Shown here in pieces: positions 46,458 to 54,535 of a DNA stretch of 64,000 bases. The notes below the pieces were generated by a model. It did not search any database. It was given only the letters and a program-made list of their open reading frames with translations, and was not told the origin of the DNA. Every line of letters starts with the position of its first letter. The stretch's first letter is position 1. The DNA comes from Ruminococcus sp. AF46-10NS (GTDB taxonomy: Bacteria > Bacillota > Clostridia > Lachnospirales > Lachnospiraceae). The position numbers and the translations under genes were made by a program. Where the stretch lies: the NCBI RefSeq assembly GCF_003474435.1, contig NZ_QRNF01000017.1, positions 7,792-71,791 on the forward strand. The letters run 5' to 3'.

Positions 46458-48020
46458 TCAAGCAGTAACTTTCAAAATCTTATCCGTTGCTTTAAGATGC
46501 TTTAACGCAACCCAACCTCTTTGCGTATACACAAGATGATCTGCTGTCATTTTTATACTGTTCCCATCTTCCAACGTAAGTTTATAAATATCTGCATTTT
46601 TTCTTGTCTTTCGTACATTGTAAAATGTAGATATTGCTCTCTTTCTTCGTTTTACATCATAGCAGTACACCTTTCCTTTCTTTCCAACTAATTTTTCTAT
46701 TGGAATCTTTCCTTTTACCGTATCTATCAATGTATCTCCTGTGAGACAATGATCGAATTGTTTCACCGGTTTGTCTTCTCCTCTTTCCAGGGCTTTCTCA
46801 TCCCAGATGTAAGAAGCAAATTCTTTTATGGTTTCTTTACAGGAAGAAGCAAAGACAATCTTCTCCAGGTTCAGAAGCATTCCAACCAACCGGATTCCAT
46901 CCAGAACATCATTGTTGGCTTTCAGGACCTTATATCCCCGTTTCCGGAGCTCTGCAATAAAAGAAGCAGCCGATGGATCCACGATGATCGCTTTGATCCT
47001 GGTTCCATCCAGCCACTCTTTCAGGTCGTCTGCATATTCGGAATCTGTTTTCTGTTTGCCTTTTTCTCTTCCGGAATAGTAATACTCCCGGATGCAGTAC
47101 CATTTTCCGTTGGTTCCTTTGTTCCACAGCAGGAATACTGTGGCGTTCTGTGTACCATAGTCACAGGAAACATACCTATTCCCGTTGATCAGCAGCTGAT
47201 AGAAATCTTTGATATCCTGGACATGTTTGTTCTCGTCGAACATGTCGTAGATGATTCCCTCTGCTGCCGCCCAAAGCCCCATGATGTAACGTTTAAAGAA
47301 TACTCCAACGTACATGCTCCGGTATCTGGCCTTGATTTCTTCATCCAGGGACAGGTTATCATCCATGGTGAAATGAAGATACAGGATATCCTTCAGGCCT
47401 GGGTCTTTCCCCTCCGCGGCTGCCTGCTGTATTCTCCGAACAGTTTCTTCTTTTCCCAGGTATCCGGTGGATTTATCTATCCAGTTCTGTTTGAACCAGT
47501 GATACGGACCGTCCGGATTACAGTTAAACCAGAACTTCGATCCTTTCACAGAACATCGGCCTGTTGCCTGGTTTACAAAAGATTCCGGCATTAGGGCAAC
47601 CTCATCAAAGAACACACCTGCCAATGTGATTCCCTGGATGAGATCCTGAGATCTTTCGTCCTTGCCACCGAAAATGTAAAAGTAATTCTCTTTTCCATCT
47701 TTTCGGATAGTCAGGAGATTGTCTGCCCTGTGATCCGTGATGGAATATCCTCTTGACAATAACATCAGTTTCAGCCAGAACAGAACATTTCGCCGGAAAG
47801 ATCCTATAGTCTTTCCACACATAGCAAAATTTTGACCATTAAAACTGTTCATGGCCCATATGGCAAATGACAAGGACATACTGATGGTCTTTCCTGATCG
47901 GATTGCTCCATCAGCAATGATCCCATTGTAATCTTTTACTGGAGAGTTATCTGTCCACCAATTCAAAGTCATTCTTTGCTTCTTTGAGAATGGCTTGAAC
48001 TTAAATATCTGTCTCTTCAT
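46458..48020 (-). CDS. Terminase large subunit N-extein fused to N-intein
   Basis: 520 residues. The first 424 are PBSX-type TerL: Walker A GAIRSGKT (residues 38-45), Walker B VFFDEVAL, and the nuclease region (YVSCDYGTQNATVFLL, KAIIVDPSAASFI). They stop at FDH, the conserved D-H-x-x-D-A-x-R-Y motif. Then comes an intein N-half of 96 residues: CLTGDTLIDTVKGKIPIEKL (block A, Cys1) and SIKMTADHLVYTQRGWVALKHL (block B), ending KILKVTA and a TGA stop. No contiguous intein C-half follows; the next 330 bases hold an inverted repeat and unrelated frames. Active TerL therefore needs trans-splicing with the part at 45119-45385. The intein sits at the nuclease metal motif, a common insertion site. Confidence 0.88.
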   Translation of the reverse strand: MKRQIFKFKPFSKKQRMTLNWWTDNSPVKDYNGIIADGAIRSGKTISMSLSFAIWAMNSFNGQNFAMCGKTIGSFRRNVLFWLKLMLLSRGYSITDHRADNLLTIRKDGKENYFYIFGGKDERSQDLIQGITLAGVFFDEVALMPESFVNQATGRCSVKGSKFWFNCNPDGPYHWFKQNWIDKSTGYLGKEETVRRIQQAAAEGKDPGLKDILYLHFTMDDNLSLDEEIKARYRSMYVGVFFKRYIMGLWAAAEGIIYDMFDENKHVQDIKDFYQLLINGNRYVSCDYGTQNATVFLLWNKGTNGKWYCIREYYYSGREKGKQKTDSEYADDLKEWLDGTRIKAIIVDPSAASFIAELRKRGYKVLKANNDVLDGIRLVGMLLNLEKIVFASSCKETIKEFASYIWDEKALERGEDKPVKQFDHCLTGDTLIDTVKGKIPIEKLVGKKGKVYCYDVKRRKRAISTFYNVRKTRKNADIYKLTLEDGNSIKMTADHLVYTQRGWVALKHLKATDKILKVTA

Positions 48021-48896
48021 TCTTCCAGTCCTCTGCTGCAGTTCCCTTTAACGCTTCAAGGAATCCATCATCTTCCATTTCCTCATCTTTATCTGTTTGA
48101 GCTTTCAATCTCATTATTTCTGTCTGAGCTTTTATCTGTGCAATCTTGGCTTTCTGTTCCTCAGTTCCCAGATCCATATGATCAGATAACCACTGTAGAG
48201 CTTTCATTCTATCTGCAAGTTTGATACTGGAACCATTTTTTCCGTGTTTCACTTCACTTATGATAGTTCCATCCACCTCGGAAGAATCCCGGAAATGGAT
48301 TATATTTACAGTTTCGGTAAGTGGTTTCTTTTCCCCGGTCTGCGGATCCTCGATCTGTACCGGTCCGTACATAGACATTACAGTTGCTTCCTCTGTACCG
48401 AATTTTACATAATCTGTTATGTCTGAAAATGCAATATCTATGTATTTCTGAAAGATGTCTGCTTCGGATAAGAATTCTCTATTAAGGCGTTCTTTTTTTA
48501 GGCTTAAAATTTCTTCTTTTACTCTAGCATTTCCTAGCATCCTCGGTCCGTTTGCCGCTGCTGTTGGATAATCCGCTTTGTATGCTTTCTGATATGCTTT
48601 CGTGGCATTAAAACACCGGCTATAGTAAATGCAAAAAAGCCGCTGTTTATCGGTCAATTCAGGGTTTTCTATCACCTGCTCGACTTCTCTTTCAGGCGAC
48701 TTCCTTTTTTTTATTTTTTTCTTATCCGAACGTCGTTATTTTTATCCGAACGTTCGCTATCCCATTTATGGGTGCATTTCCATCTTCTGACCGTACCTTC
48801 TGGTAGATTTAGTTGACTTGCAATCTCAACCAATTTCTGTCCCTGCAGGTACATTGCTTTTGCTTGTTCTATTCTTTTATCTGGTGCTCTGGCCAA
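48001..48896 (-). CDS. Terminase small subunit (frameshifted)
   Basis: DNA-recognition partner of TerL. The N-terminal winged-helix (ARAPDKRIEQAKAMYLQGQKLVEIASQLNLPEGTVRRWKCTHKW) starts at a TTG at 48896; the frame breaks at an A7 run (48714-48720 region) and resumes with PEREVEQVIENPELTDKQRLFCIYYSRCFNATKAYQKAY through to the stop at 48001. One extra A makes one protein of about 298 residues in the terminase_2/YqaS family. It overlaps terL by 20 bases. Confidence 0.85.
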
Positions 48897-49235
48897 GCCT
48901 CACCACCTCTCATTCGTTTCGTTTTTGATATTTGTAAATTACAGTCCTGCCGGCACCATAGTGACAGCCGATTGCTGCCACGCCGAAAGGAGGTGCGCTA
49001 ACACTTACATACAGTGTAAATCCACGCGTAAAGTATGTATATGCTGGTGCCGTGCACGCTGTACGAAAATTGGCATTAGAAAAGCAGCCCCGAAGGACTG
49101 CTTTATGTGCTTTAAAACATATCTATCTTTCGCCTTTTCCAAATATGTAGCCTAACGTCAATGTTACTATCGGAAGAATGCTTTTCACCAGTTCTGTATA
49201 CGCTGCTTTTCCCACTGTTAATGCGTGTATTATAT
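48897..49235 (-). other. Gene-free, structured region upstream of the terminase
   Basis: No convincing gene in about 340 bases. CGGCACCA (48951-48958) and TGGTGCCG (49045-49052) close an about 100-nt domain containing further short inverted repeats (CATAC/GTATG). A terminator AAAGCAGTCC/GGGCTGCTTT lies at 49081-49106. The location just before terS suits a packaging site or an untranslated regulatory RNA. Confidence 0.5.
49081..49106 (-). terminator. Terminator downstream of the 49.2-49.9 kb gene pair
   Basis: AAAGCAGTCC and GGGCTGCTTT form a 9-bp stem with a TTCG loop on the minus strand, followed by TTTTC. It isolates the two accessory genes to its right from the terminase operon. Confidence 0.7.
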
Positions 49236-49472
49236 CTACAGCGCAAAAAATAATAATATAGCACATAATGCAAAGGCTATATTCATAGATGCATTTTCTC
49301 TTTTAGTACCAAAAAGTTTTCCCATGAAACCACCTTCTTTTTGATTTTTATTCTCAATCGAGTTTAATGCTTTCTCCTGAATATTTTCCGGCATATCTCG
49401 AAAGCCTTCTGACGTAATCAATTCTGTGATTTCTGTATTTATTTTTACTTCACCAGAATCTTTTTCTCCCAT
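49236..49472 (-). CDS. Small tail-anchored membrane protein, accessory
   Basis: 78 residues, charged (EITELITSEGFRDMPENIQEKALNSIENKNQKEG), with one C-terminal membrane segment (MNIAFALCAILLFFAL), so probably tail-anchored. It starts after AGGAGG and lies three bases from the gene upstream. Codon use is AT-richer than the head genes. Together with the neighbouring beta-rich protein and the isolating terminator it looks like a moron, perhaps for superinfection exclusion. No family recognised. Confidence 0.55.
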   Translation of the reverse strand: MGEKDSGEVKINTEITELITSEGFRDMPENIQEKALNSIENKNQKEGGFMGKLFGTKRENASMNIAFALCAILLFFAL

Positions 49473-49475
49473 CGC

Positions 49476-49853
49476 TTATCTTTCCTCCTGATAAACCGTA
49501 TATTCAATTTTTCGTGTTCTGGCCTTTCCGTTTAAATCTCCATCCAAATATGACCAAAAATTCAAGTATATCTTTTTCCCACCAATATTTCCCAGTTCTA
49601 TCGGCTGGCTTGTTCCGGTTCCAGTGTCAGAAAAATTAGTACATTGGAATTCAATGTACTCAGGATTTTTATTGTCTTTTAAAACTAATATCGTCTGTTT
49701 TAAATCGTCATTTCGTTTAAATGTAAGCCGTAACTTTAATTTAAGACCGTCCTCGGTAAAATCAAAAACAACATTCGAATTTTCTTTAAATGCCAAAACC
49801 ACTCCCGAACTAATTATGGTTTTGTTTTCTGAACTCAACCGCATGTATATCAT
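49476..49853 (-). CDS. Beta-rich accessory protein (unknown function)
   Basis: 125 residues, taken from the ATG at 49853. Alternating hydrophobic pattern (GVVLAFKENSNVVFDFTEDGLKLKLRLTFKRND, KKIYLNFWSYLD) suggests an all-beta sandwich. It is co-oriented with and 3 bases from the tail-anchored protein gene. AT-rich. It may correspond to DUF6864-type proteins, but I cannot confirm. Candidate phage moron. Confidence 0.55.
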   Translation of the reverse strand: MIYMRLSSENKTIISSGVVLAFKENSNVVFDFTEDGLKLKLRLTFKRNDDLKQTILVLKDNKNPEYIEFQCTNFSDTGTGTSQPIELGNIGGKKIYLNFWSYLDGDLNGKARTRKIEYTVYQEER

Positions 49854-49998
49854 CCCCACTTGTTTTTTCTTTCATCATACTACAAAATATTTCTTATTTC
49901 CATAAATCATTACACAAAAAGACACCTGACTGCTGCCAGATGCCTTCTTGTGATGTAATCGGAGTTTTGTCATGCAGGTGTGGGGGGTGTACGCCTAA

Positions 49999-50086
49999 TT
50001 GGAACGGATGGATTCGAACCATCGCTATTGACTTTATCAGTCAATTTCTGGTTAACACAGTTGCTCTGCCACTAAGCTACGTTCTA
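49999..50086 (-). tRNA. tRNA-like gene with extra arm, anticodon unclear
   Basis: 88-nt minus-strand structure: acceptor TAGAACG with CGTTCCA (one A-C mismatch), D arm GCTTAGTGGCAGAGC, T arm GATGGTTCGAATCCATC, no CCA. Between them lies an anticodon arm that pairs poorly (CTG/CAG around TGTTAAC) and a 6-bp extra arm TTGACT/AGTCAA. The T and D arms are convincing; the anticodon arm is not, so it may be a degenerate or mis-sequenced phage tRNA. Confidence 0.5.
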
Positions 50087-50204
50087 TAACTGCTGCCAGG
50101 TCCTGTTTCCTGGCAGTGCGCTCATAAAAAGAGGATTCCATCTGTTCTTTTTGAAATCCATTGTAATGATATCATAAACAAATAGTGTATTTCCATGTAC
50201 TCTT

Positions 50205-50627
50205 TCAGATTTTGAAATTTTGTAATGCCCGGCCATGGATTTTATGTATCCATCTCCAGGTGTAATTCATTCGTAAAGCCACTTCCTCCCATTTCAGTCC
50301 TGTTATGTATCTCAGTCTCAGAACTTCCTGCTCGTCTTCATTTTTCATCTTACTGATCTGTCTCTCAATCTTCTGATAGCATCTGGCTTTTTCCAGTCGT
50401 TCTGCTTTCAGGAGTTCGATCTGTTCGTCCAAAATAGCTATGTAATCTGACAGATCGGACTGATTGCTGCCGCGCGGCATCCCGTCATTAACTACAGACG
50501 GGAACATCTTATCTGATCTCAAACGCTGGATCTCGTCAAGGATATCCTTTTCTCTCCTTATTGCCCTGCGGTAAGATTTCAGATATTCTTTCTTCTCTTC
50601 ATTTTCTCTCTGGATTTCTGTTTCCAA
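50205..50627 (-). CDS. Sigma-70 region 4-like late regulator (DUF1492-like)
   Basis: 140 residues. N-terminal long coiled coil (EKKEYLKSYRRAIRREKDILDEIQRLRSDKM) and a C-terminal helix-turn-helix (EQEVLRLRYITGLKWEEVALRMNYTWRWIHKIHGRAL) like sigma region 4. DUF1492/ArpU-type proteins activate late gene expression in Gram-positive phages; position between early and terminase genes supports this. It presumably acts on a promoter left of the tRNA-like gene. Confidence 0.82.
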   Translation of the reverse strand: METEIQRENEEKKEYLKSYRRAIRREKDILDEIQRLRSDKMFPSVVNDGMPRGSNQSDLSDYIAILDEQIELLKAERLEKARCYQKIERQISKMKNEDEQEVLRLRYITGLKWEEVALRMNYTWRWIHKIHGRALQNFKI

Positions 50628-50684
50628 TGGTATCCTCCCCTTTCTGATGCTTTTAGCCGGGAACGTGTATGCTCCCGGCTTTCT

Positions 50685-50867
50685 CTATTTCTTCCATTCT
50701 TTTCCTGTCTTTCGATCCCGTATGCCTGTAATCTCCAGTCCCAACAGACCTGCCGTATTATTCAGGACACAAAAGGCGTTATAAATGTGTGTCGGCATCC
50801 TGCCTGCTGACCGGACCGCTTTACCAGCTGTCGGATCTGGATAACCTTCGTTGTTCTTGTAGCTCAT
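50685..50867 (-). CDS. Small conserved phage protein
   Basis: 60 residues, SYKNNEGYPDPTAGKAVRSAGRMPTHIYNAFCVLNNTAGLLGLEI ending RDRKTGKEWKK, a sequence common in Lachnospiraceae prophages. The start at 50867 has AGAAGGTG upstream. As sequenced it is in frame with 46 upstream residues to 51005, beginning MWKIRLILMIILYYCLGFFV (a membrane helix), with its own GGAGA site; a missed base probably separates two genes, the upper being a small membrane protein. Confidence 0.6.
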   Translation of the reverse strand: MSYKNNEGYPDPTAGKAVRSAGRMPTHIYNAFCVLNNTAGLLGLEITGIRDRKTGKEWKK

Positions 50868-51006
50868 TTCACACCTTCTTTCTTCTAAATATGATGTACA
50901 AATAAATGTACTTGTCATTATTGTAGCTGCAATGTCTCCTCTTAACACGAAGAACCCCAAACAGTAATATAAAATGATCATTAGTATAAGTCTTATTTTC
51001 CACATT

Positions 51007-51153
51007 TTATCTTCTCCGATTAAATTGTCTTAACATAGCTTCTCTCCAATCCTCGCGGTGTTTCTCACAGGAATCTTCATCTTCTACAAGGATTCCTTTG
51101 CGATCACAAAGACCATTGTCGTTGTTGATACAGGTTTTACATGTCTTTTCCAT
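51007..51153 (-). CDS. Cys-rich mini-protein (48 residues)
   Basis: 48 residues, too short for most ORF filters: MEKTCKTCINNDNGLCDRKG... with CxxC, C and C...H spacing that could bind one zinc, and an Arg-rich end (RQFNRRR). GGAGGAAGATA precedes the ATG at 51153. The stop is followed after 1 base by the next start, so it is coupled. No function assigned. Confidence 0.65.
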   Translation of the reverse strand: MEKTCKTCINNDNGLCDRKGILVEDEDSCEKHREDWREAMLRQFNRRR

Positions 51154-51168
51154 TATCTTCCTCCCGGC

Positions 51169-51408
51169 TTAACTCTTGACATTTTCATTCCACTCCTTTT
51201 TTAATGCACATAACGTACAACACGCTCCATCAAGTTTACTGTGATAGATCGCGCTGGTGTCCTCTGGTCTTTTCCAACAAAATTCTCCGCATACGGGACA
51301 ATGCACCTTTTCCCATCCTTCTTTGCCTTCCGGCACGTTCTTGACTAGGGGCATGCACAACCAACCGCCTCTATCTGTTATTTTTCTTGGTTCCATTCTT
51401 AACACCAT
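51169..51408 (-). CDS. Zinc-ribbon-like small protein
   Basis: 79 residues with two Cys clusters (HCPVCGEFCWKRPED and DGACCTLCALKKEW), probably one zinc ribbon. It starts after GGAGAAAAT; an internal Met at residue 5 is also possible. Belongs to a row of four small Cys-rich genes. Function unknown, maybe a DNA-mimic or transcription factor for the host polymerase. Confidence 0.65.
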   Translation of the reverse strand: MVLRMEPRKITDRGGWLCMPLVKNVPEGKEGWEKVHCPVCGEFCWKRPEDTSAIYHSKLDGACCTLCALKKEWNENVKS

Positions 51409-51423
51409 GATTTATTTTCTCCT

Positions 51424-51669
51424 TTATGAGGTTGTAAATGCTCTGTTTATTCTTCTCCGGCCGGTTGACCTTGCCTTGAAGATACCTTTCTTCTTGCATT
51501 CCAGAGGACTGCATCCCCTCCGGTGACCTGTGATTAGCAAATATTCACAGTGTCTGGATCCGGCTGTGGTTGTACTTCCGTCTCTGGAAAAATATAGGCA
51601 TTTCTCGCAAGTGTTTCTTTTGTTTCTGTTAATCTCGGCTTCTGTCAATTCTGACCAACTTTTTTTCAT
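51424..51669 (-). CDS. Small Cys-rich phage protein
   Basis: 81 residues: SWSELTEAEINRNKRNTCEKCLYFSR then RHCEYLLITGHRRGCSPLECKKKGIFK and an Arg-rich tail. This CxxC...C...C...C arrangement and the GHRRGC-P-EC motif are widespread in Lachnospiraceae prophages. Start overlaps the stop of the gene upstream by four bases. Confidence 0.72.
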   Translation of the reverse strand: MKKSWSELTEAEINRNKRNTCEKCLYFSRDGSTTTAGSRHCEYLLITGHRRGCSPLECKKKGIFKARSTGRRRINRAFTTS

Positions 51670-51980
51670 AACGTCTCCTTCTGTTCATAGGATGTGCATG
51701 CAAAGCACCGTTTACATTTTTCGCTTCCGAACCCCAGGCACATTCCATTGCTATCTATTCCTGCGCTTCCGATCTTGCGCTGTATGCTGCATATCTGGAT
51801 TCTTTTCTTGATCCTGCAGTTTCTGCAAACAACCTTTTTTCCAACTGTACAGCCTTTCTCTCTCGCAAATACTGCTGCCCAAGTTTTGCTGACTCCTGTG
51901 TCATTAGATTTCCAACCTGCAATCCATTCTCCACAGATATCACAGTATACGTCTGTTTCTACAGTTCTTTTGATTGCCAT
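51666..51980 (-). CDS. Small zinc-ribbon phage protein
   Basis: 104 residues: ETDVYCDICGEWIAGWKSNDTGVSKTWAAVFAREKGCTVGKKVVCRNCRIKKR, with CxxC at each end of the N-terminal ribbon, and a C-terminal CLGFG...CKRCFACTSYE. Common in these phages; a regulatory role is possible. It overlaps the next gene start by four bases (ATGA). Confidence 0.72.
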   Translation of the reverse strand: MAIKRTVETDVYCDICGEWIAGWKSNDTGVSKTWAAVFAREKGCTVGKKVVCRNCRIKKRIQICSIQRKIGSAGIDSNGMCLGFGSEKCKRCFACTSYEQKETL

Positions 51981-52209
51981 TTTTATTCCATCTCTTTCTC
52001 ATCAGCTGATTGAAATTCTCTACATTTCTGGTATTATGGTCATATTCTGTTGTTTCAAAAATTTCTTTCAGCGTCTCATTGAACTTCTTCCACTTGCTTT
52101 TTGTCATTCCAATTCCTGTCCAGATCTGAAATCTCAAAACGTCGGGACCTCCCGGCGGATAGAATCCTGCTCTTTTCTTGAATAACTTCTTTTTCTGTCT
52201 CTTATTCAT
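51940..52209 (-). CDS. Small basic phage protein (probable C-terminal frameshift)
   Basis: 89 residues as sequenced from ATG 52209 (KRQKKKLFKKRAGFYPPGGPDVLRFQIWTGIGMTKSKWKKFNETLKEIFETTEYDHNTRN). The end overlaps the following gene by 40 bases; a single-base shift near 52005 would give an ending FQSADEKEME that stops at 51983, just before the next start. Basic, maybe DNA binding. No family known. Confidence 0.55.
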   Translation of the reverse strand: MNKRQKKKLFKKRAGFYPPGGPDVLRFQIWTGIGMTKSKWKKFNETLKEIFETTEYDHNTRNVENFNQLMRKRWNKNGNQKNCRNRRIL

Positions 52210-52257
52210 ACACATCCTTCTTTTCATCTTCCTCCAGGCAGTTTTCTCCGAAGATTT

Positions 52258-52605
52258 TCATGAACTGTTCCCTGCTGCCATGCTCTCTTTCGAGGCCCTC
52301 TGTGCTATCTGTCTAAGTCTATAATTAACTTCCCTGTTTTTGTGAGCTGACATCTTGCCTTCTTTATGGTGTTCCAGGCACAGATGTACGGTAAGGCCAC
52401 AATAATCTGAATTCTTTCTGTTGCCATTTCCGAAAAATATGTGGTGGTTCTGTATATTTACATGGCTCCCACATATGTAGCATCTGCCTTTTTTATCCCC
52501 TGGAATAATGCTCTCCTTCTGTCTTTCGCATGGATACTTCCCCAGTTTGGGTTTTTTTCTTTTTTTCTTCCCCTGTTTTGGGAATTTCAAATTATCGTAG
52601 TTCAT
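52258..52605 (-). CDS. Cys/His-rich HNH-like phage protein
   Basis: 115 residues from ATG 52605 (an 8-residue extension to 52629 is possible and holds a palindrome). GRCYICGSHVNIQNHHIFFGNGNRKNSDYCGLTVHLCLEHHKEGKMSAH has CxxC, NHH and a C-x-EHH cluster, like small HNH/NinG-type recombination nucleases. It follows ParB by about 100 bases. Possibly a Holliday-junction or recombination nuclease; catalytic certainty is low. Confidence 0.6.
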   Translation of the reverse strand: MNYDNLKFPKQGKKKRKKPKLGKYPCERQKESIIPGDKKGRCYICGSHVNIQNHHIFFGNGNRKNSDYCGLTVHLCLEHHKEGKMSAHKNREVNYRLRQIAQRASKESMAAGNSS

Positions 52606-52705
52606 TTTGCATGTGTCCGATTCGGACACTCTCCTTTCCCCTGCCGCATTTCTGACAGGCTCATGCGGCAGGTCGTATATGTTAATCGGATTTTCGAAAA
52701 TACCC

Positions 52706-54535
52706 TTATTTCTGTAATTCCTTCAAGAATTCAACTAACTCTGTTTCTGAATTTGGAAATTTGTTGTATCGTGTATGATATGTCCATTTCGGTATGTTAT
52801 TCTTACGTTCTGGCTCCGGGCCTCCGACAAGGTGCATATAATAAGTTTCTGATCTTGATACCCACCAGCTGTTTCGGTCGACTGGATCTGGTGCATATTC
52901 TTCAGCGATCAGACGGGCACCGTTTTCGAAATCGTACTTGTAGTACTTAACACCGATGTTTTTATCTTCGTACCAAAGACCCCAGACTTTGTAATTTCTC
53001 AACCATTCTTTTCTCTGGTCATTGTTCTTCATAATCGGCAATGCGGTGACTTCACCGGGATGGTCTGCGATTTTGGTATCTTCAACAAAATCGTGCTGCT
53101 TTTCGTCTGGTGTTTCCGCTACCGATTGGCAGCGTCCTTCTTCATCAAACTTGGAATCCCATGGATCGTAAAGTTTCTTTACTTCTGCAATCAGTCTTCC
53201 GTACTTCATGGACACTTTTTCTTTTCCAATTTCAATTTCCAGTCCTGCGTTAAAGCCCATGAACGTATATCCTACCTCAGGTCCAGTGCGTCCGTTGAGG
53301 CCATGCGGCGCAATTCTCTTTTGCACTGCTCTGGCAGCTTCTCCATTGTTATTACACTGCCGGCATATTCTCATAATTGTTTTTAATTTTTCAGGATATG
53401 CCTCACAGAATGCTTTTACTGCTGATATTATGTCTTCTGCATTCTCCGGTGCATCTATGGACACCGTCTTGACTGGCTTCCGCTTCTTTCCAAACCGTTT
53501 TATCAGTTCGTGGGCTAGTTCATTCCAGGTAAAGGTGCATTCCATGTAACTGCCAGGATTGAACATAATTCCTGTTGAATTTGCCTGATAATTAAAATTA
53601 CCGTTTCTGATTCTGACATTCTGATACCTGGTTTCAAGCAAATATGTTGTTGCATTTACATTGCACGTAAGAACATATTCTTTGTCTCCTCTGTTCAAGG
53701 CTTCGAAAAAGCGCTCTATCTGCAGTTCTGGTGTAATCGGAACCTCATTCTCTGGCGGACGGTTCTGGCCTGTTGCTGTTTCTATGCTCATCTGTCCTGG
53801 GATACCTTTCTCGGCTTCCTGCTGCCGGTACAGGGCTTTGATATCGTCCAGTGTCAGGATTCCTGTTTCTGAATACAATTTGCAGGCCTGTTTCTGATAT
53901 TCCTTATTTAGCTTTGATACTTCATAGGCTACGGATATCTTGATTTTGTCTTCTGCAAATTCTGACATGAGCTGTCCGCAGAGATTTGTGCTGATTGCAT
54001 GATATCTTCCCAGCTGACCGTTTGACGTTCCGATCAGGTCTTTTAATATATCCCTGGTCTTTCCTTCCATCGGCGTCTTCTCACGGAGTTCCTTCACGAG
54101 TTCTTCCATCTTGAGCGTTTCTGTCATTTTTTCCCAGTCGGACTTATCACGGTAACAGTTGGCCTGGATGATCATGATCTGGCGTACGATGTCGTCTTCC
54201 TGGCCTGCATCCTGTTCCAGTTCAGATGAGGTCTTGTATATACAAGGAATCCGGCTGAATTTCTCGTTTCCTTCGTTGATCAGGTCAATGCAGCACTTCC
54301 GGCGGCAATGGCCTGCTATTACATAGTCTTTTCCGTCCTGGTTTTCGATCAGGAGCGGCTGTAGGATTCCCAGAAGCTTGATCGACTGTTTCAGTCTTTC
54401 AAGCTTCTCTGTGTTGTAGAAGTTTTCTTCTGACGGGATCAGATCTTTTGGATTCCGGTATACAATCTTCTGGTCCTGCTGCCGGTCCGGGACTGATCTG
54501 TCATTGAGAAGGCCTTTCAAGTCAAATTTCGCCAT
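52706..54535 (-). CDS. ParB/RepB/Spo0J-family protein, large
   Basis: 609 residues from ATG 54535 (GGAGATGA upstream). The N-terminal ParB domain has RNPKDLIPSEENFYNTEKLERLKQSIKLLGILQPLLIE and VIAGHCRRKCCIDL (the GHxRR CTPase-type motif), then a helix-turn-helix region (ILKDLIGTSNGQLGRYHAIS). The C-terminal about 300 residues are phage-specific, with a Zn-like CRQCNNNGEAA patch. ParB binds centromere-like sites and works with ParA; here it may act in partition of a plasmid-form prophage or in regulation. It starts inside the end of parA. Confidence 0.85.
   Translation of the reverse strand: MAKFDLKGLLNDRSVPDRQQDQKIVYRNPKDLIPSEENFYNTEKLERLKQSIKLLGILQPLLIENQDGKDYVIAGHCRRKCCIDLINEGNEKFSRIPCIYKTSSELEQDAGQEDDIVRQIMIIQANCYRDKSDWEKMTETLKMEELVKELREKTPMEGKTRDILKDLIGTSNGQLGRYHAISTNLCGQLMSEFAEDKIKISVAYEVSKLNKEYQKQACKLYSETGILTLDDIKALYRQQEAEKGIPGQMSIETATGQNRPPENEVPITPELQIERFFEALNRGDKEYVLTCNVNATTYLLETRYQNVRIRNGNFNYQANSTGIMFNPGSYMECTFTWNELAHELIKRFGKKRKPVKTVSIDAPENAEDIISAVKAFCEAYPEKLKTIMRICRQCNNNGEAARAVQKRIAPHGLNGRTGPEVGYTFMGFNAGLEIEIGKEKVSMKYGRLIAEVKKLYDPWDSKFDEEGRCQSVAETPDEKQHDFVEDTKIADHPGEVTALPIMKNNDQRKEWLRNYKVWGLWYEDKNIGVKYYKYDFENGARLIAEEYAPDPVDRNSWWVSRSETYYMHLVGGPEPERKNNIPKWTYHTRYNKFPNSETELVEFLKELQK

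Noticed and set aside
48925..49155. Cys-rich plus-strand peptide near the terminase
   Set aside because: It would read across the terminator hairpin in the wrong orientation and its ribosome site is unconvincing.
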